This document shows positions 1-8,714 of a stretch of DNA of 46,831 nt, in pieces (the stretch's first letter is position 1; each line of letters starts with the position of its first letter). The notes under the pieces are model-generated. The model saw only the letters and a program-made list of their open reading frames with translations. It made no database searches and had not been told where the DNA came from. The translations under genes were made by a program, and so were the position numbers. This DNA comes from a virus. The stretch is taken from positions 1-46,831 of the IMG/VR virus record IMGVR_UViG_3300035698_005979. One strand, given 5' to 3'.

Positions 1-296
1 ACTCGGTCTCTTTGGGTTGGTTTGTCGTTTCGTTCATGCCTCATAATACCACAAAAGGGGTATCTACGTTGGGAGCAACTAATTTAGGGGCGCTAAATCC
101 AAATAACCCCCTAAAACCAGCGCAGACCACGATATAATCGTGGGGGGGGTGCCCCCGACCCTGTGTGGTACCCTCTCCCAGATTTTCTACACCCCCAAAA
201 ACCTTTACCTGCGGGGTATTTGCACACCGTTATATATTTTACTATAATCTGGCATCAGTATAATCTAAACTTCTAGCAGACCTAGCAGAGGACGCT
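1..296. other. Left-end non-coding region with hairpins
   Basis: No convincing gene is seen before position 297. The region has an inverted repeat at 127-143 (7-bp stem, CCACGAT/ATCGTGG) followed directly by a G8 run and a C5 run. It also has a TTAGGGG/CCCCTAA inverted repeat at about 84-113 and a promoter at 220-248. It lies just before a small-terminase-like gene, the usual place for a pac or cos site, but no such site can be proven from sequence alone. Confidence 0.5.
220..248 (+). promoter_or_regulatory. Sigma70-type promoter for the rightward left-end genes
   Basis: TTGCAC (220-225) and a perfect TATAAT (243-248) are separated by exactly 17 bp of AT-rich spacer. Transcription would begin near 255, about 40 bp before the first gene at 297. 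It is well placed to drive the small genes and terminase. Confidence 0.75.
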
Positions 297-512
297 ATGG
301 CATTCGAATTTGATGGTATACCTGGGCCGGAGTTCTCCTTTACTCTTGGAGGATTATGGCTTCATCACCGCTCGGTAAACTTTTGCCTGATCACTATTGA
401 GGATAGATCCTTCATCGGATACGACTATCTGAGTTACGTTGACCACGAGGGCGAGCGCGTGATTCGTCACATGATTGATTTCTTATTCTGCAGGTTCTCA
501 TGGGGGACATAG
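297..512 (+). CDS. Hypothetical protein, 71 aa
   Basis: First gene after the promoter. Its start has a good ribosome site (AGAGGA, 4 nt before ATG). The end overlaps the next gene by 13 bp in another frame, a tight phage-operon arrangement. The product is a mildly acidic, aromatic-rich small protein with no motif I recognise. Its position beside terminase suggests a packaging accessory, but this is only context. Confidence 0.6.
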   Translation: MAFEFDGIPGPEFSFTLGGLWLHHRSVNFCLITIEDRSFIGYDYLSYVDHEGERVIRHMIDFLFCRFSWGT

Positions 513-1150
513 GAGCGGCTGACAAATTGATAGCCTCTAACACCACGTTCAAGTTCGAAGATCGTTTGAGGGCGTGTCTTCTATTCTTGGTCGGACTTTC
601 GTATGATCAGATTGCGCCTGTGATTGGTGCTTCCTCTCGAACCATTGCATCCTGGGCAAAGGACGGAATGGTCACAAATGGGGAACGATGGGTTGTGGTA
701 CGTCAATCTGTGCAGCCGATGATAGATGTAGCGAAAGGCACTGTCAAATCTACTGGCGGGAAACGAGCACGCAATCTTGATCGTATGGAAGGTGAGTTGG
801 ACAGAGTGTTTGAGGCTGCGGTGAACGCGATTGAGTCGGCGGCTGCTAACGATGAACTGGCGGTCAAGTTGGATCACCTCCCAATGCTTGCGCGTGCACG
901 TATGCAGATCCAAGAGTATCACCAGCGCGAGATTCTTGCAGCACGTAGAGCGCAGGAGCGACTGGCAGATGTATTGTTGGGCTTTAGTAATGAGATCGGT
1001 AAAACCGTCATGGAGCGTATTGCCGTGGCACTAGACAGGGTATTTGCAGATGTTGTCACTGAGAACGAAGGTGAACTCGCTCATTACAGCGAAGTCCCAA
1101 ACAATCGAGCAGTACTTCTGCAACCAGCAGTGGTTCAGGAAACTGGTTAG
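500..1150 (+). CDS. terS: Probable terminase small subunit
   Basis: 216 aa. Residues about 20-55 look like a helix-turn-helix: LVGLSYDQIAPVIGASSRTI matches the pattern seen in small-terminase DNA-binding domains and in resolvase-type HTH regions. The remainder is helical and charged, with little detectable similarity to anything else, as is usual for the oligomerisation part of TerS. It lies 1.6 kb upstream of the large terminase on the same strand. Start ATG has AGG five bases upstream. The family call rests on HTH, size and position, so another HTH regulator is possible. Confidence 0.55.
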   Translation: MGDIGAADKLIASNTTFKFEDRLRACLLFLVGLSYDQIAPVIGASSRTIASWAKDGMVTNGERWVVVRQSVQPMIDVAKGTVKSTGGKRARNLDRMEGELDRVFEAAVNAIESAAANDELAVKLDHLPMLARARMQIQEYHQREILAARRAQERLADVLLGFSNEIGKTVMERIAVALDRVFADVVTENEGELAHYSEVPNNRAVLLQPAVVQETG

Positions 1151-1249
1151 GGGAACTTGGTACTGCATTAAGCGTAAAAACAACGTACATTATTGGATGC
1201 GGGATATTCCTGTATTTAAAGGACTACTTGGCATCACCAAAATAGAAAG

Positions 1250-1819
1250 ATGGTAATGAGAGCAAACACAATAGCATTCATACGAACACTTGACACAAAA
1301 CTGTCTTCGTTCGACGTGTCGAAGAATATCAATCACTGGCTTGATCTTGCGCTACCAGGCAGGGAGACTCGATACTCTCTACAAGCAGGGTTTGCTATGG
1401 GTGCAGAAACGCAGTACATGGTCAAGATCGTGATCGAAATCAAACAGGGTGAAGGCGCTGACGACTTCACTAACATGATTGATATGCTTGTGACCCTCGC
1501 AAACGTGGAACCAAGTCCATCATGCAGCATTGCTGACTTCTTGCCGCCAGTTGCAACCCCTGCTCACGGCGATATGGTGACAGAGATTGCTGGTCGGCAT
1601 CTCTCACCAAGTGGCCAGGAAACGTTCATGGCGTTGACTGGCGAGAAGACGCGCTCATACAACTACTGGTGTGGGGGCATGACTTTTGAGGGTGCTCTTG
1701 CGGTACGGGTTTTGCCCAACGGTACACACAAGGTGATCGACGTGGAGTACGCCCTGCATGTCATCAAGCCGTCCGCCTGGGACACCCTGGTAATCAGGAT
1801 GGAAGAGGATGCTTCCTAG
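1250..1819 (+). CDS. Hypothetical protein, 189 aa
   Basis: A well-formed open frame between the small and large terminase candidates. There is an in-frame second ATG at 1256, so the start may be two codons later. The sequence is a mixed alpha/beta soluble protein without a motif I can place. A 99-bp stretch before it (1151-1249) shows nothing convincing. The 3' end overlaps the start of a 33-aa membrane ORF. Confidence 0.6.
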   Translation: MVMRANTIAFIRTLDTKLSSFDVSKNINHWLDLALPGRETRYSLQAGFAMGAETQYMVKIVIEIKQGEGADDFTNMIDMLVTLANVEPSPSCSIADFLPPVATPAHGDMVTEIAGRHLSPSGQETFMALTGEKTRSYNYWCGGMTFEGALAVRVLPNGTHKVIDVEYALHVIKPSAWDTLVIRMEEDAS

Positions 1820-1910
1820 TCTGACACAACTACTTGCACTCGCGGCTATATTCCTCATACTATTTGTATGGGGGATATTGTCGCATAAATACTGGAGTCG
1901 AAATGGTTAA
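1809..1910 (+). CDS. 33-aa single-span membrane peptide
   Basis: A very short ORF starting at ATG 1809 behind GGAAGAGG. It overlaps the stop of the upstream gene (1817-1819) by 11 bp and the start of the downstream gene (1903) by 8 bp. Residues 8-24 (LLALAAIFLILFVWGIL) form one clear hydrophobic segment, followed by a short basic tail (HKYWSRNG). Double overlap suggests translational coupling. It could be a small holin-like or regulatory peptide, but function is unknown. Confidence 0.55.
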   Translation: MLPSLTQLLALAAIFLILFVWGILSHKYWSRNG

Positions 1911-2103
1911 GGTCGGTAACGTCGCAGTAGATAGGCGCGGTGCAATGGGTATTGTATCTCGCGTCGATTCGGAGGGAGTGTATCATGGTCAACGCCTTGG
2001 CACCAATGCCAGGTGGCAGACCTGTGACCCCCGCATAGTGGACGACCAACAACTTAGGTTGTTGATAGGATGCCACACGGAGCGGGTAGTTGACGGAGAG
2101 TAG
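1903..2103 (+). CDS. Hypothetical protein, 66 aa
   Basis: Start chosen at ATG 1903, because GGAG lies five bases upstream and the longer reading to 1834 would run back through the 33-aa membrane ORF. The product begins MVKVGNVAVDRRGAMGIVSR, a beta-rich pattern like small SH3-like phage proteins. It ends three bases before the large terminase start. No function can be given. Confidence 0.55.
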   Translation: MVKVGNVAVDRRGAMGIVSRVDSEGVYHGQRLGTNARWQTCDPRIVDDQQLRLLIGCHTERVVDGE

Positions 2104-2106
2104 AGT

Positions 2107-3693
2107 ATGGGCAGTATTATAGGCGACAAGATCCGCCAGCGACTATCCCCTGAACTCAAGGATCCGTGGGATCCTAAATACTTTGGATTGAAGCCGGATG
2201 GAACGGGCGCGACAGTTACCCAGAATAAGATTAGAGACATTTATCGGTCTGGACCTAGGATGCGGGTTGCGGCTATTGGCGCAAAGGGTAGCGCAAAGTC
2301 TATGGCCCTTAGTGGATTTCACTTGGTCGATGTATGTCAAAGGTTCCCAGGCAGCAAGTGGGGGATTGTGGGAAACTCGTATGCTCAAGCCTATGGGTCG
2401 GGTGCTCAGAAGTTCGTGGATGTATGCAATGGTCTTGATATACCGTTCACTTTTCGCTCTGAATCAACGATTGATGGCGTTCGACATTACAATGTCTACT
2501 ACCTACCAGAATACGGATCCACTGTCTGTGTGCTATCATTCGACAATATGACATTGATTGAGGGAACCGAGTGGGACGGGTTCTCTTTTGAGGAGATACA
2601 AGACTGTGAAAAACTACCAGTACAAACCGCTATATCTCGAATTCGTCGTGGCGTGGGAGACCACTCTGTCGCAGCATCCGGTATGCCTGATGACGAAGGA
2701 CACTGGATGTACGAATGGCTCCCTAAGTGGGGATTTGCCCCTCCAACTGGAAACTTCTTTGAGCCAGCGGTGTCAGAGAACGAGGCAAATCTACCCTCTG
2801 ACTACATACCCAACCTCAAGTCTCTCTACACGGGTAAGGATGCCGAGCGTTACATAGATGGTCACAGGGTTGCCCTGTTCAAGAACAGACTGTTCTATAA
2901 CTTCAAGTATTCGTTGCATGTCGGGCATGAGAACTACTCGCGCCTGACTGAATACGACGCGGCACTTCCTATAACCGTTGTCTTCGACTTTAACGTCGCT
3001 CCTGTATCAGTTGCGGCGTTCCAGAAGAAGAAGGTACCGGCGGAATGGTCGGTGACAAAGGAACCCTACCAAATATGGGCACAGATAGGCGAGTGGGAGA
3101 TTTGGGGGCAAGGTACCGGGGCGGCTTGCGTAGCGATCAAGGAGAAGTGGCCAGACCATATTATGGGAGGCACTATTCTTGGTGACTCGTCAGGTAACGC
3201 GCGTGACACAAGAACACCTGGGCGAACTGACTGGTCGATCATTGCGAGCCACTTTGTCAGGTGGGGGAACGGTTTTCGTATCGTTCGAGGCTTGCGTGTC
3301 AATCAGAGCACAAGGGTGTCTGGCAAGAGGACCACTTCTGCACCCAAATACTCAAACCCGCCAATCAGGGAGACCTTGGCTGCTGCCAACAAACTATTGG
3401 TGCGACCTGACGGGAACCCCGGTGTCGTCTTTCTCCCCTACTCCAAGTTCGAGAGCGGAGGGGTTGCTCGATCTGTCGGGAACGCGGTTGCGACTCCAGA
3501 AGGAACTGTAGACAAGAAGAATGACAGGCGCGAGGGACGGCACATTACGCGGTCTCACTTTGGCGACGACTTCCGGTACTTTGCATACTTTACCGTTGGC
3601 ACACATGCAAACACAGATGCTTTGAGGGGTGGGGGCATAGTAGCCCCTGGACGCACGATTGGCAAGAAGAGGATGAGATTCAACACCCGCTAA
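2107..3693 (+). CDS. terL: Terminase large subunit
   Basis: 528 aa, normal length for the packaging motor. The N-terminal ATPase has a Walker A-like loop GAKGSAKS (residues 58-65) and a Walker B FSFEE with catalytic Glu (159-163). The C-terminal RNase H-like nuclease shows acidic clusters: VVFDFN (Asp294), ILGDSSG (Asp360) and FGDDF near residue 490. It cuts concatemers and pumps DNA into the prohead through the portal. Its stop codon overlaps, tail to tail, the stop codon of the minus-strand gene at 3690, so the portal is not in the same operon as in most phages. Confidence 0.92.
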   Translation: MGSIIGDKIRQRLSPELKDPWDPKYFGLKPDGTGATVTQNKIRDIYRSGPRMRVAAIGAKGSAKSMALSGFHLVDVCQRFPGSKWGIVGNSYAQAYGSGAQKFVDVCNGLDIPFTFRSESTIDGVRHYNVYYLPEYGSTVCVLSFDNMTLIEGTEWDGFSFEEIQDCEKLPVQTAISRIRRGVGDHSVAASGMPDDEGHWMYEWLPKWGFAPPTGNFFEPAVSENEANLPSDYIPNLKSLYTGKDAERYIDGHRVALFKNRLFYNFKYSLHVGHENYSRLTEYDAALPITVVFDFNVAPVSVAAFQKKKVPAEWSVTKEPYQIWAQIGEWEIWGQGTGAACVAIKEKWPDHIMGGTILGDSSGNARDTRTPGRTDWSIIASHFVRWGNGFRIVRGLRVNQSTRVSGKRTTSAPKYSNPPIRETLAAANKLLVRPDGNPGVVFLPYSKFESGGVARSVGNAVATPEGTVDKKNDRREGRHITRSHFGDDFRYFAYFTVGTHANTDALRGGGIVAPGRTIGKKRMRFNTR

Positions 3694-4517
3694 ATTTGAT
3701 ATATCACGTTGCCGCGTCTGGTACGAACGCCAGCAAATCTGCCGTTATTCATACCTGTGACTCCTGCCTTCTGCGCTCTGCCGAGCCAGTTGCGAACGTA
3801 CTTGCGAAGCCACTCGTTATCCTCTGGTCCTAGTTCGACGAATCTTCGGATCTTTCTGTTCCCCATACCACGCTGGTGCCATTCCGCTATGTTAGCGGAT
3901 TCCTGCGTAGAGAAGCCCACCTTGAACTGTAGAGGCGACGAACTTGTCTCAGTAGCATGGCGAAACATTTTCGGTTGATCACGAGAGGCAAGAGTGCTGC
4001 CAGTAGTAAATCCAAATTCGTAAGTGCCATTGTCTTGCTTTTTGCCCATGACTGGCTTGACCCAGAAGTCGTTCATCATCTTGCCAGTGAAGTTCATGTC
4101 AACCGCGCCGGTTCCCCTACCAGCCTCTGACCTGAATTGTCGGTATCCGCCCTTGAACCGCATCCATCTGCCTGACGGCTTGAACGCCACGCCAATCTCT
4201 GCAGACGATACATCGCGCGACTTACGCCCTGTCTTGCGTGCTTGCGCTGTTTCTCGCTTTGTCACGATCCTGTCCATCACTCCTTCCATGATAGAGGTTC
4301 TGTTCTTCCCATACCACGGCCCAGAAACAGAGACACGAAGATTGCGTGTCGAATAAGATCCGGCTCCAGGGTAGATTCCGTTCTCTATATTATTCCGCAT
4401 ACGGAACTCAAGTGCCTCTGCACCCATCTTTCCGACCTTGCGGAGGAGTTGGTATCCGACTACTTGGTCCTTCCTGATCTTAACCTTGATATGTGAGACG
4501 CTCGCTACGTAACTCAT
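3690..4517 (-). CDS. Probable tail-completion / virion morphogenesis protein (Mu gpG-like)
   Basis: 275 aa, basic. The C-terminal half has the pattern of head-tail completion proteins: a 'fried' stretch NIAEWHQRGMGNRKIRRFV followed by ELGPEDNEWLRKYVRNWL, like the R/P-R-x-F-L...L...D motif near the end of Mu gpG/HK97 gp10-type proteins. It is longer than the usual 150-200 aa. Start ATG overlaps the lysozyme stop by ATGA, so it is the last gene of the inverted portal operon. Alternative: another minor head protein. Confidence 0.45.
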   Translation of the reverse strand: MSYVASVSHIKVKIRKDQVVGYQLLRKVGKMGAEALEFRMRNNIENGIYPGAGSYSTRNLRVSVSGPWYGKNRTSIMEGVMDRIVTKRETAQARKTGRKSRDVSSAEIGVAFKPSGRWMRFKGGYRQFRSEAGRGTGAVDMNFTGKMMNDFWVKPVMGKKQDNGTYEFGFTTGSTLASRDQPKMFRHATETSSSPLQFKVGFSTQESANIAEWHQRGMGNRKIRRFVELGPEDNEWLRKYVRNWLGRAQKAGVTGMNNGRFAGVRTRRGNVIYQI

Positions 4518-5035
4518 CTGAACCCATTCGTGATCATTTGGGTCGCAAGTTCGACAGCCCTACGGCCAACCTGATCCGCCCACCTGCTCTCAAGCATTTC
4601 ATGCGCGGCCCTGCTCCAGTCATTGGTTGCCAGTGCCTTGTGCATCTTCTTGAACCCACGAAGGCGTGACAGGCCCATGTTAAAGTGCATATTGACCAGC
4701 ACCCCTCTTTTTGTGTCGCTCATTCGGTGCCAAATGAACGGAAACGCCGTCTTTAGGCATAGAATTGACTGATTTGTGGCCATTTCGAGCCAGAATGACG
4801 CAGTTTCCTCCGAAACGCCCCCCAAAGCGGTAATTTCGTGTATTTGGAGGCTTTTAATAGGGAATCTACCCTTATGACCCAACATCAGCCAATCAGCGGG
4901 TGTAAGGGGGTTGGCTTCTATATTCCGACCATACCCGACAGTCCATTTACCGGCAGAGCATTTGTAGGGGAACCTACGATACCCCTCATGCCTTTTCAGT
5001 TGGCTTATTAGCCTTTTTCGGCTCATTTCCTGCAT
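4514..5035 (-). CDS. T4-type lysozyme (GH24 muramidase)
   Basis: 173 aa with start set at ATG 5035, which has AGAGG seven bases upstream; upstream codons would lie deep in the portal gene. The catalytic region reads HEGYRRFPYKCSAGKWTVGYGRN. This is Glu, eight residues, Cys, five residues, Thr: the E-8-D/C-5-T pattern of phage lysozymes, with Cys at the usual Asp position. It hydrolyses the peptidoglycan glycan strand. No signal sequence is visible, so release needs a holin, or the enzyme is virion-borne. Its place between portal and a tail-completion gene is unusual for an endolysin. Confidence 0.85.
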   Translation of the reverse strand: MQEMSRKRLISQLKRHEGYRRFPYKCSAGKWTVGYGRNIEANPLTPADWLMLGHKGRFPIKSLQIHEITALGGVSEETASFWLEMATNQSILCLKTAFPFIWHRMSDTKRGVLVNMHFNMGLSRLRGFKKMHKALATNDWSRAAHEMLESRWADQVGRRAVELATQMITNGFR

Positions 5036-6395
5036 CTTTGGCCTCTTTTCCGTTTTGACGGGGTTCGGTCTTGTCCGGGGGTGAATCAGATGAAGATTCA
5101 TCCTCTTTTACGCCCATCGGATCGGGAAGTTCCGGCTTTTCGAGCAGTTCTTCACCTTCTCGTGGCTCTGGGATCGAGAGTACGTCCCTTGCGTGAGACA
5201 TCGGCACTGGCAAATACTTGCGTATAATGTCAAGTGCTTCAGCGGTAACTTTCACGTCGCTTGGGCGATTGGGTACGATCTTCGCTTTCGGGTAAGCGGC
5301 TCTTGGTAGGGAGTCGCCCCAGTTAAACATCACGAAGTATCTTGCAATCTGTCGCAGTGCGCTGTTTACGCTTGTGATAATGGATTTGATAACTTCGTAT
5401 CGAACCCCGGCGTGGATGTTCGCCTTAGCGAAGGACCCACCAGACCCACCATCTACTGCTTGTGTTGAACCAAAGAATGCAACAGCCATCTCCGCATTTG
5501 CGAAGGACATCAAGTCTTCATACGTTTTGATCGTGCCGTGTCGAGAAGCCTCAATCAACTCAACGCTGGTGCCAGTAGGGAACATACCATACATAGACTG
5601 CCCCAGTTCTTCGAGGAATGCGGCTATTGACCGTTTTGTGGGGTCATCGACCTCATCATAGTAGGCAATCCGCATGGGTTCGCCGTAGACCTCGTTGAAT
5701 TCTGCCCAGTACTTCTGCGTGTAAACCTTCGCAATGTACCACGACAGGCAACGCCTGGCCGCACCGGACATGTCGTGAAAGCCGTCCTCTGACTCGTGCT
5801 GAAACACGATCTTGCCAGCCGCGAATTTGGACAGTGGCGACCCTTGGGTGTCTGTTCTCGAAGTAATTAGGACTTGGCCGTATGTATTCGAGTCCTGCAT
5901 CGTGTCCATAATGAGACGTGTGCCGGGGATCATGCGAGACTTCGTTACCATAGCGAACGGCCCTTCGTCTGTTTCGACCATCTCCCACAGCAATTCTGTG
6001 AGGGACACGCCACGGACGTAGAAATTGACCAGTTGTTTTACCAAGTCTGCCTTCCCCAACTCTTCGAGCATGAAGTCCAGCGCGACAGCCGCCTTTGTAG
6101 CCTCTGGTGACGTATCGCCAGCAATTACGCGCAAGGGGTATTCTGCAACGGAAGACTTGGTAGAGTTGATCAATCCAGAGAACCTGGCGTCAGTACCCTC
6201 CATCTTCAGGTATATCTCCTGCAGTCGGCCAATACGACCCGCCGCCGCCTCAGTAACCGCACTGGCGATTGTATCTGGCGACACCTCGCTCTGTAGGATG
6301 CCAAGACGATCTTCTGTGTTCTTGGAAACTAGCCAGCGCTCGATGACTTTGCGTACATCAAACTTCTCCTTCTGAGTGCTTTCTTTAACAGCCAT
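4986..6395 (-). CDS. Portal protein (Mu gp29-like, DUF935)
   Basis: 469 aa. The family is recognised from the body of the protein: MSGAARRCLSWYIAKVYTQK, then EVYGEPMRIAYYD, GTSVELIEASRHG and FANAEMAVAFFGSTQAVDG, all typical of Mu-like portal proteins. It forms the dodecameric ring at one vertex through which DNA enters. The C-terminus (last about 50 residues) is a low-complexity Pro/Glu/Lys/Ser tail that overlaps the lysozyme start by 50 bp. The gene is on the minus strand, opposite to terminase and all other head genes. Confidence 0.85.
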   Translation of the reverse strand: MAVKESTQKEKFDVRKVIERWLVSKNTEDRLGILQSEVSPDTIASAVTEAAAGRIGRLQEIYLKMEGTDARFSGLINSTKSSVAEYPLRVIAGDTSPEATKAAVALDFMLEELGKADLVKQLVNFYVRGVSLTELLWEMVETDEGPFAMVTKSRMIPGTRLIMDTMQDSNTYGQVLITSRTDTQGSPLSKFAAGKIVFQHESEDGFHDMSGAARRCLSWYIAKVYTQKYWAEFNEVYGEPMRIAYYDEVDDPTKRSIAAFLEELGQSMYGMFPTGTSVELIEASRHGTIKTYEDLMSFANAEMAVAFFGSTQAVDGGSGGSFAKANIHAGVRYEVIKSIITSVNSALRQIARYFVMFNWGDSLPRAAYPKAKIVPNRPSDVKVTAEALDIIRKYLPVPMSHARDVLSIPEPREGEELLEKPELPDPMGVKEDESSSDSPPDKTEPRQNGKEAKDAGNEPKKANKPTEKA

Positions 6396-6479
6396 TTTGG
6401 GCGAATTGTTTAATTAAGGAATGCAGGAAATATACGAATAGACCTCTGGCTTTGTATATTCACGACAAACCAATTACGC
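6396..6479. other. Divergent intergenic region between portal and connector genes
   Basis: This 84-bp AT-rich gap separates the leftward portal operon from the rightward head-tail genes. It must contain start signals for both directions. TATA-like boxes are seen (TTAATTAA, TATACG, TATATT), but none has a convincing -35 partner at 16-18 bp, so no single promoter is called. Confidence 0.35.
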
Positions 6480-6920
6480 ATGGCTCTCTATTATACCACA
6501 TCTGCGGACCTGCTTGACCTCCTGACTACGGAGGAACAGGCAGAGATCACTACGGAATCTGGTGCTGTTCCAGATGCCACAATTATCAACAACGCTCTAC
6601 AGGACGCCGAAGGTATAGTGAATAGTAAGTTGGGCGTGGTATATGCTGTGCCGGCTTTGACATCTGCTGGAGGTGTTCCGGCAGAGATTAGACGTGCGGT
6701 ACTGATAGTGGCCCGTATGCTCTTGTTTTCTCGCCGTGTCCCTCCAATGCATGTTGAGGCAGAGTATGAGGCTATATTGGTATGGCTCGATGAGGTCTCA
6801 GGTGGTCGCGCGGCAATTAACCTGATGGTTGACGGTGTGTCCGAAAACAACGAGGGAACAGCCGCGTCAAACGGTGTCGCTACGCGAAGCGGTCTCACCT
6901 TTAGCAAACTTGTACCGTAA
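6480..6920 (+). CDS. Head-tail connector protein (Mu gp36-like, DUF1320)
   Basis: 146 aa. The start MALYYTTSADLLDLLTTEE and the middle GVPAEIRRAVLIVARMLLFS fit the gp36/DUF1320 family of small helical connector proteins that dock under the portal. A conserved central pattern (AEGIVNSKLGVVYAVPAL) matches the family's 'A..I..YL..RY.LPL' core. The stop overlaps the next start as TAATG. Confidence 0.7.
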   Translation: MALYYTTSADLLDLLTTEEQAEITTESGAVPDATIINNALQDAEGIVNSKLGVVYAVPALTSAGGVPAEIRRAVLIVARMLLFSRRVPPMHVEAEYEAILVWLDEVSGGRAAINLMVDGVSENNEGTAASNGVATRSGLTFSKLVP

Positions 6921-7384
6921 TGTCTATAGTGAAGGGTTTGGCAACCAATCTTATCTCATGGGCCACTGGAGGCATTTCGTCCCCTGCGGTTGCGGAACGC
7001 TATAAGAATCACTTTGGTTCCCCTGACAGTATCCGCACAATGGAGGGGAAGTCGCGCAGAACGCCATATGTATTGGTACAGTATGCGTCCGGCCAGTTCA
7101 CGCCAGAGGACACTACGTCATTTGTCACGAGGGACAGGGAGTCGTTTACTATTTTGGTATGCGTATCGGACTTTGTTTCGGACGAGAACGAAGAGGACGA
7201 CGTTCTCACCCTCATAGATCAGGTAAGGGCCGCTATTCAGGGACAGCGCTCTACTGGTACGGGATTTATAGCCGAACCGTGGAATATAGAGTCTGCGGAA
7301 CTAGAGTTCCAGACCGACATGATGACGGTATATTCAATGACAACCACAGTCGTACTAATAAGAGAGCACAATGAAGCATCCTAA
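6920..7384 (+). CDS. Gp37-like protein, probable tail terminator/connector
   Basis: 154 aa with alpha/beta layout: an N-terminal helix, then RRTPYVLVQYASGQFTP and an Asp/Glu-rich hinge (DENEEDD) followed by LTLIDQVRAAIQ. This resembles the gp37/DUF1834 family that follows gp36 in Mu-like clusters. Its overlap with gp36 (TAATG) and with the protease gene (14 bp) supports co-translation in the head-tail operon. Family call is moderate. Confidence 0.5.
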   Translation: MSIVKGLATNLISWATGGISSPAVAERYKNHFGSPDSIRTMEGKSRRTPYVLVQYASGQFTPEDTTSFVTRDRESFTILVCVSDFVSDENEEDDVLTLIDQVRAAIQGQRSTGTGFIAEPWNIESAELEFQTDMMTVYSMTTTVVLIREHNEAS

Positions 7385-8690
7385 TATTGCCGGTCGATTC
7401 TTCAATCAACCGCTTATGATTACTGAAGGTGCGGCTGAAGATATTCGCGCAATCCTTCTTCGAAGCGAGAATGGTGTATCTCTATCGAAAGCCGAGTTGA
7501 CCGAACTTAGGGACTCTGACAGAGTGAACCCTATGGCATTGGATTTTAAGGGGATTGACGCAAACGGACAGGAAACATCTGTGCGCCAGATTGGTCTTCA
7601 GGGTCCATTGGTGAACAGGTTATCCCTATTTACGAACATTTCTGGAATGACTTCGTATCAGGCGTTTGCCTCTCAAATGCAAGAAGCGACACATGATGAT
7701 ACTGTAAAGGGCATCATTGTGGACGTTGACTCACCGGGGGGCGAAGTTGGCGGGTCAGACGTTGCTATGCAAGCCGTTCGCAATGCGGCGGCGGTTAAGC
7801 CCGTACTCGCTGTCGTGAACTCAACTATGGCGTCTGGGGCGTATCTGGTCGCTTGTGCTGCTACGGAGATCATAGCATCTCCGCTTTCGTCAATCGGATC
7901 TATTGGTGTTATCGCCACCGTAACGGATGATTCAAAAGCAGAAGAAGCCGAGGGAATTAAAACCACTTACATTCATGCTGGCAAAGCAAAAACAGATGGA
8001 AGGGGTCCTTTGACAACCGAAGCGGAAAAGCGAATTAAAGAGCGAGTTGATGCGACCTATGGTCTATTTGTACAAATAGTTGCGGATAATAGAGGAATCG
8101 ACATATCTTCGCTTACAGGTAAAGACCAAGACGGTATTGCAGACGGCTCTACGTACCTGGGAAACGAAGCACTCGAATTGGGACTCGTTGACCGCGTTGG
8201 AGACACCGTTGAATTCAGCCACCAGTTTATCAAAGACACTATGGCCGACAAAGGAACCAGCACTCTGACTGCCTCTACAACCGCAGACACAGTGATCAAG
8301 TCTGACGAAGATTCAGAACTCCTTACCGCACAATCGGAGATCGAGAGATTGCAGGGAGAACTGGACGACCGGAATATCCGCATCCAAGAGTTTGAGGTCC
8401 ACATGGACAAACTCGAAGACGAGCGTGCTCTCGAAGCCGCAACATCGTTTGTTGTACAGGCTATCTCGAATGGCCAGATTGCCAGCCAACTGAAGGACGA
8501 AGCCATTGAGAAGGCACTTGCCAACTTTGACGGCTTTAAGGCAGCAATCGACATGGTTCCCAAGAACGCAATTGCGCCACTTGGCGAAGACCTTGCACTC
8601 ACTCACGACAGAGACCCTGATAACGGTGAAGTTGTCGAGACCCCGGAACACATTAGAATCCGCAAACAACTCCGAACTGGAGTCGCGTAA
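7371..8690 (+). CDS. Head maturation protease (S49/SppA-like) with scaffold domain
   Basis: 439 aa. Residues about 70-290 form an S49/ClpP-fold serine protease: DVDSPGGEVGG (119-128), nucleophile Ser155 in TMASGAYLVA, and candidate general-base Lys205 or Lys207 in HAGKAKTDGRGPLT. Residues about 300-400 are a charged coiled coil, typical of a capsid scaffold fused to the protease. It cleaves scaffold and probably itself during prohead maturation. ATG has AGAG upstream and overlaps the previous stop by 14 bp. Confidence 0.88.
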   Translation: MKHPNIAGRFFNQPLMITEGAAEDIRAILLRSENGVSLSKAELTELRDSDRVNPMALDFKGIDANGQETSVRQIGLQGPLVNRLSLFTNISGMTSYQAFASQMQEATHDDTVKGIIVDVDSPGGEVGGSDVAMQAVRNAAAVKPVLAVVNSTMASGAYLVACAATEIIASPLSSIGSIGVIATVTDDSKAEEAEGIKTTYIHAGKAKTDGRGPLTTEAEKRIKERVDATYGLFVQIVADNRGIDISSLTGKDQDGIADGSTYLGNEALELGLVDRVGDTVEFSHQFIKDTMADKGTSTLTASTTADTVIKSDEDSELLTAQSEIERLQGELDDRNIRIQEFEVHMDKLEDERALEAATSFVVQAISNGQIASQLKDEAIEKALANFDGFKAAIDMVPKNAIAPLGEDLALTHDRDPDNGEVVETPEHIRIRKQLRTGVA

Positions 8691-8714
8691 ACACTGTAAT
8701 TAGAGGTTTATGAT

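Noticed and set aside
1-37. Leftward ORF running off the left edge (MNETTNQPKETE...)
   Set aside because: Only 12 codons and no ribosome site at a proper distance. If the ends join, it stops after 14 residues.
1044-1256. 70-aa rightward ORF overlapping the small-terminase candidate
   Set aside because: Its first third lies in another frame of a better-supported gene, and the remainder is short. No start signal.
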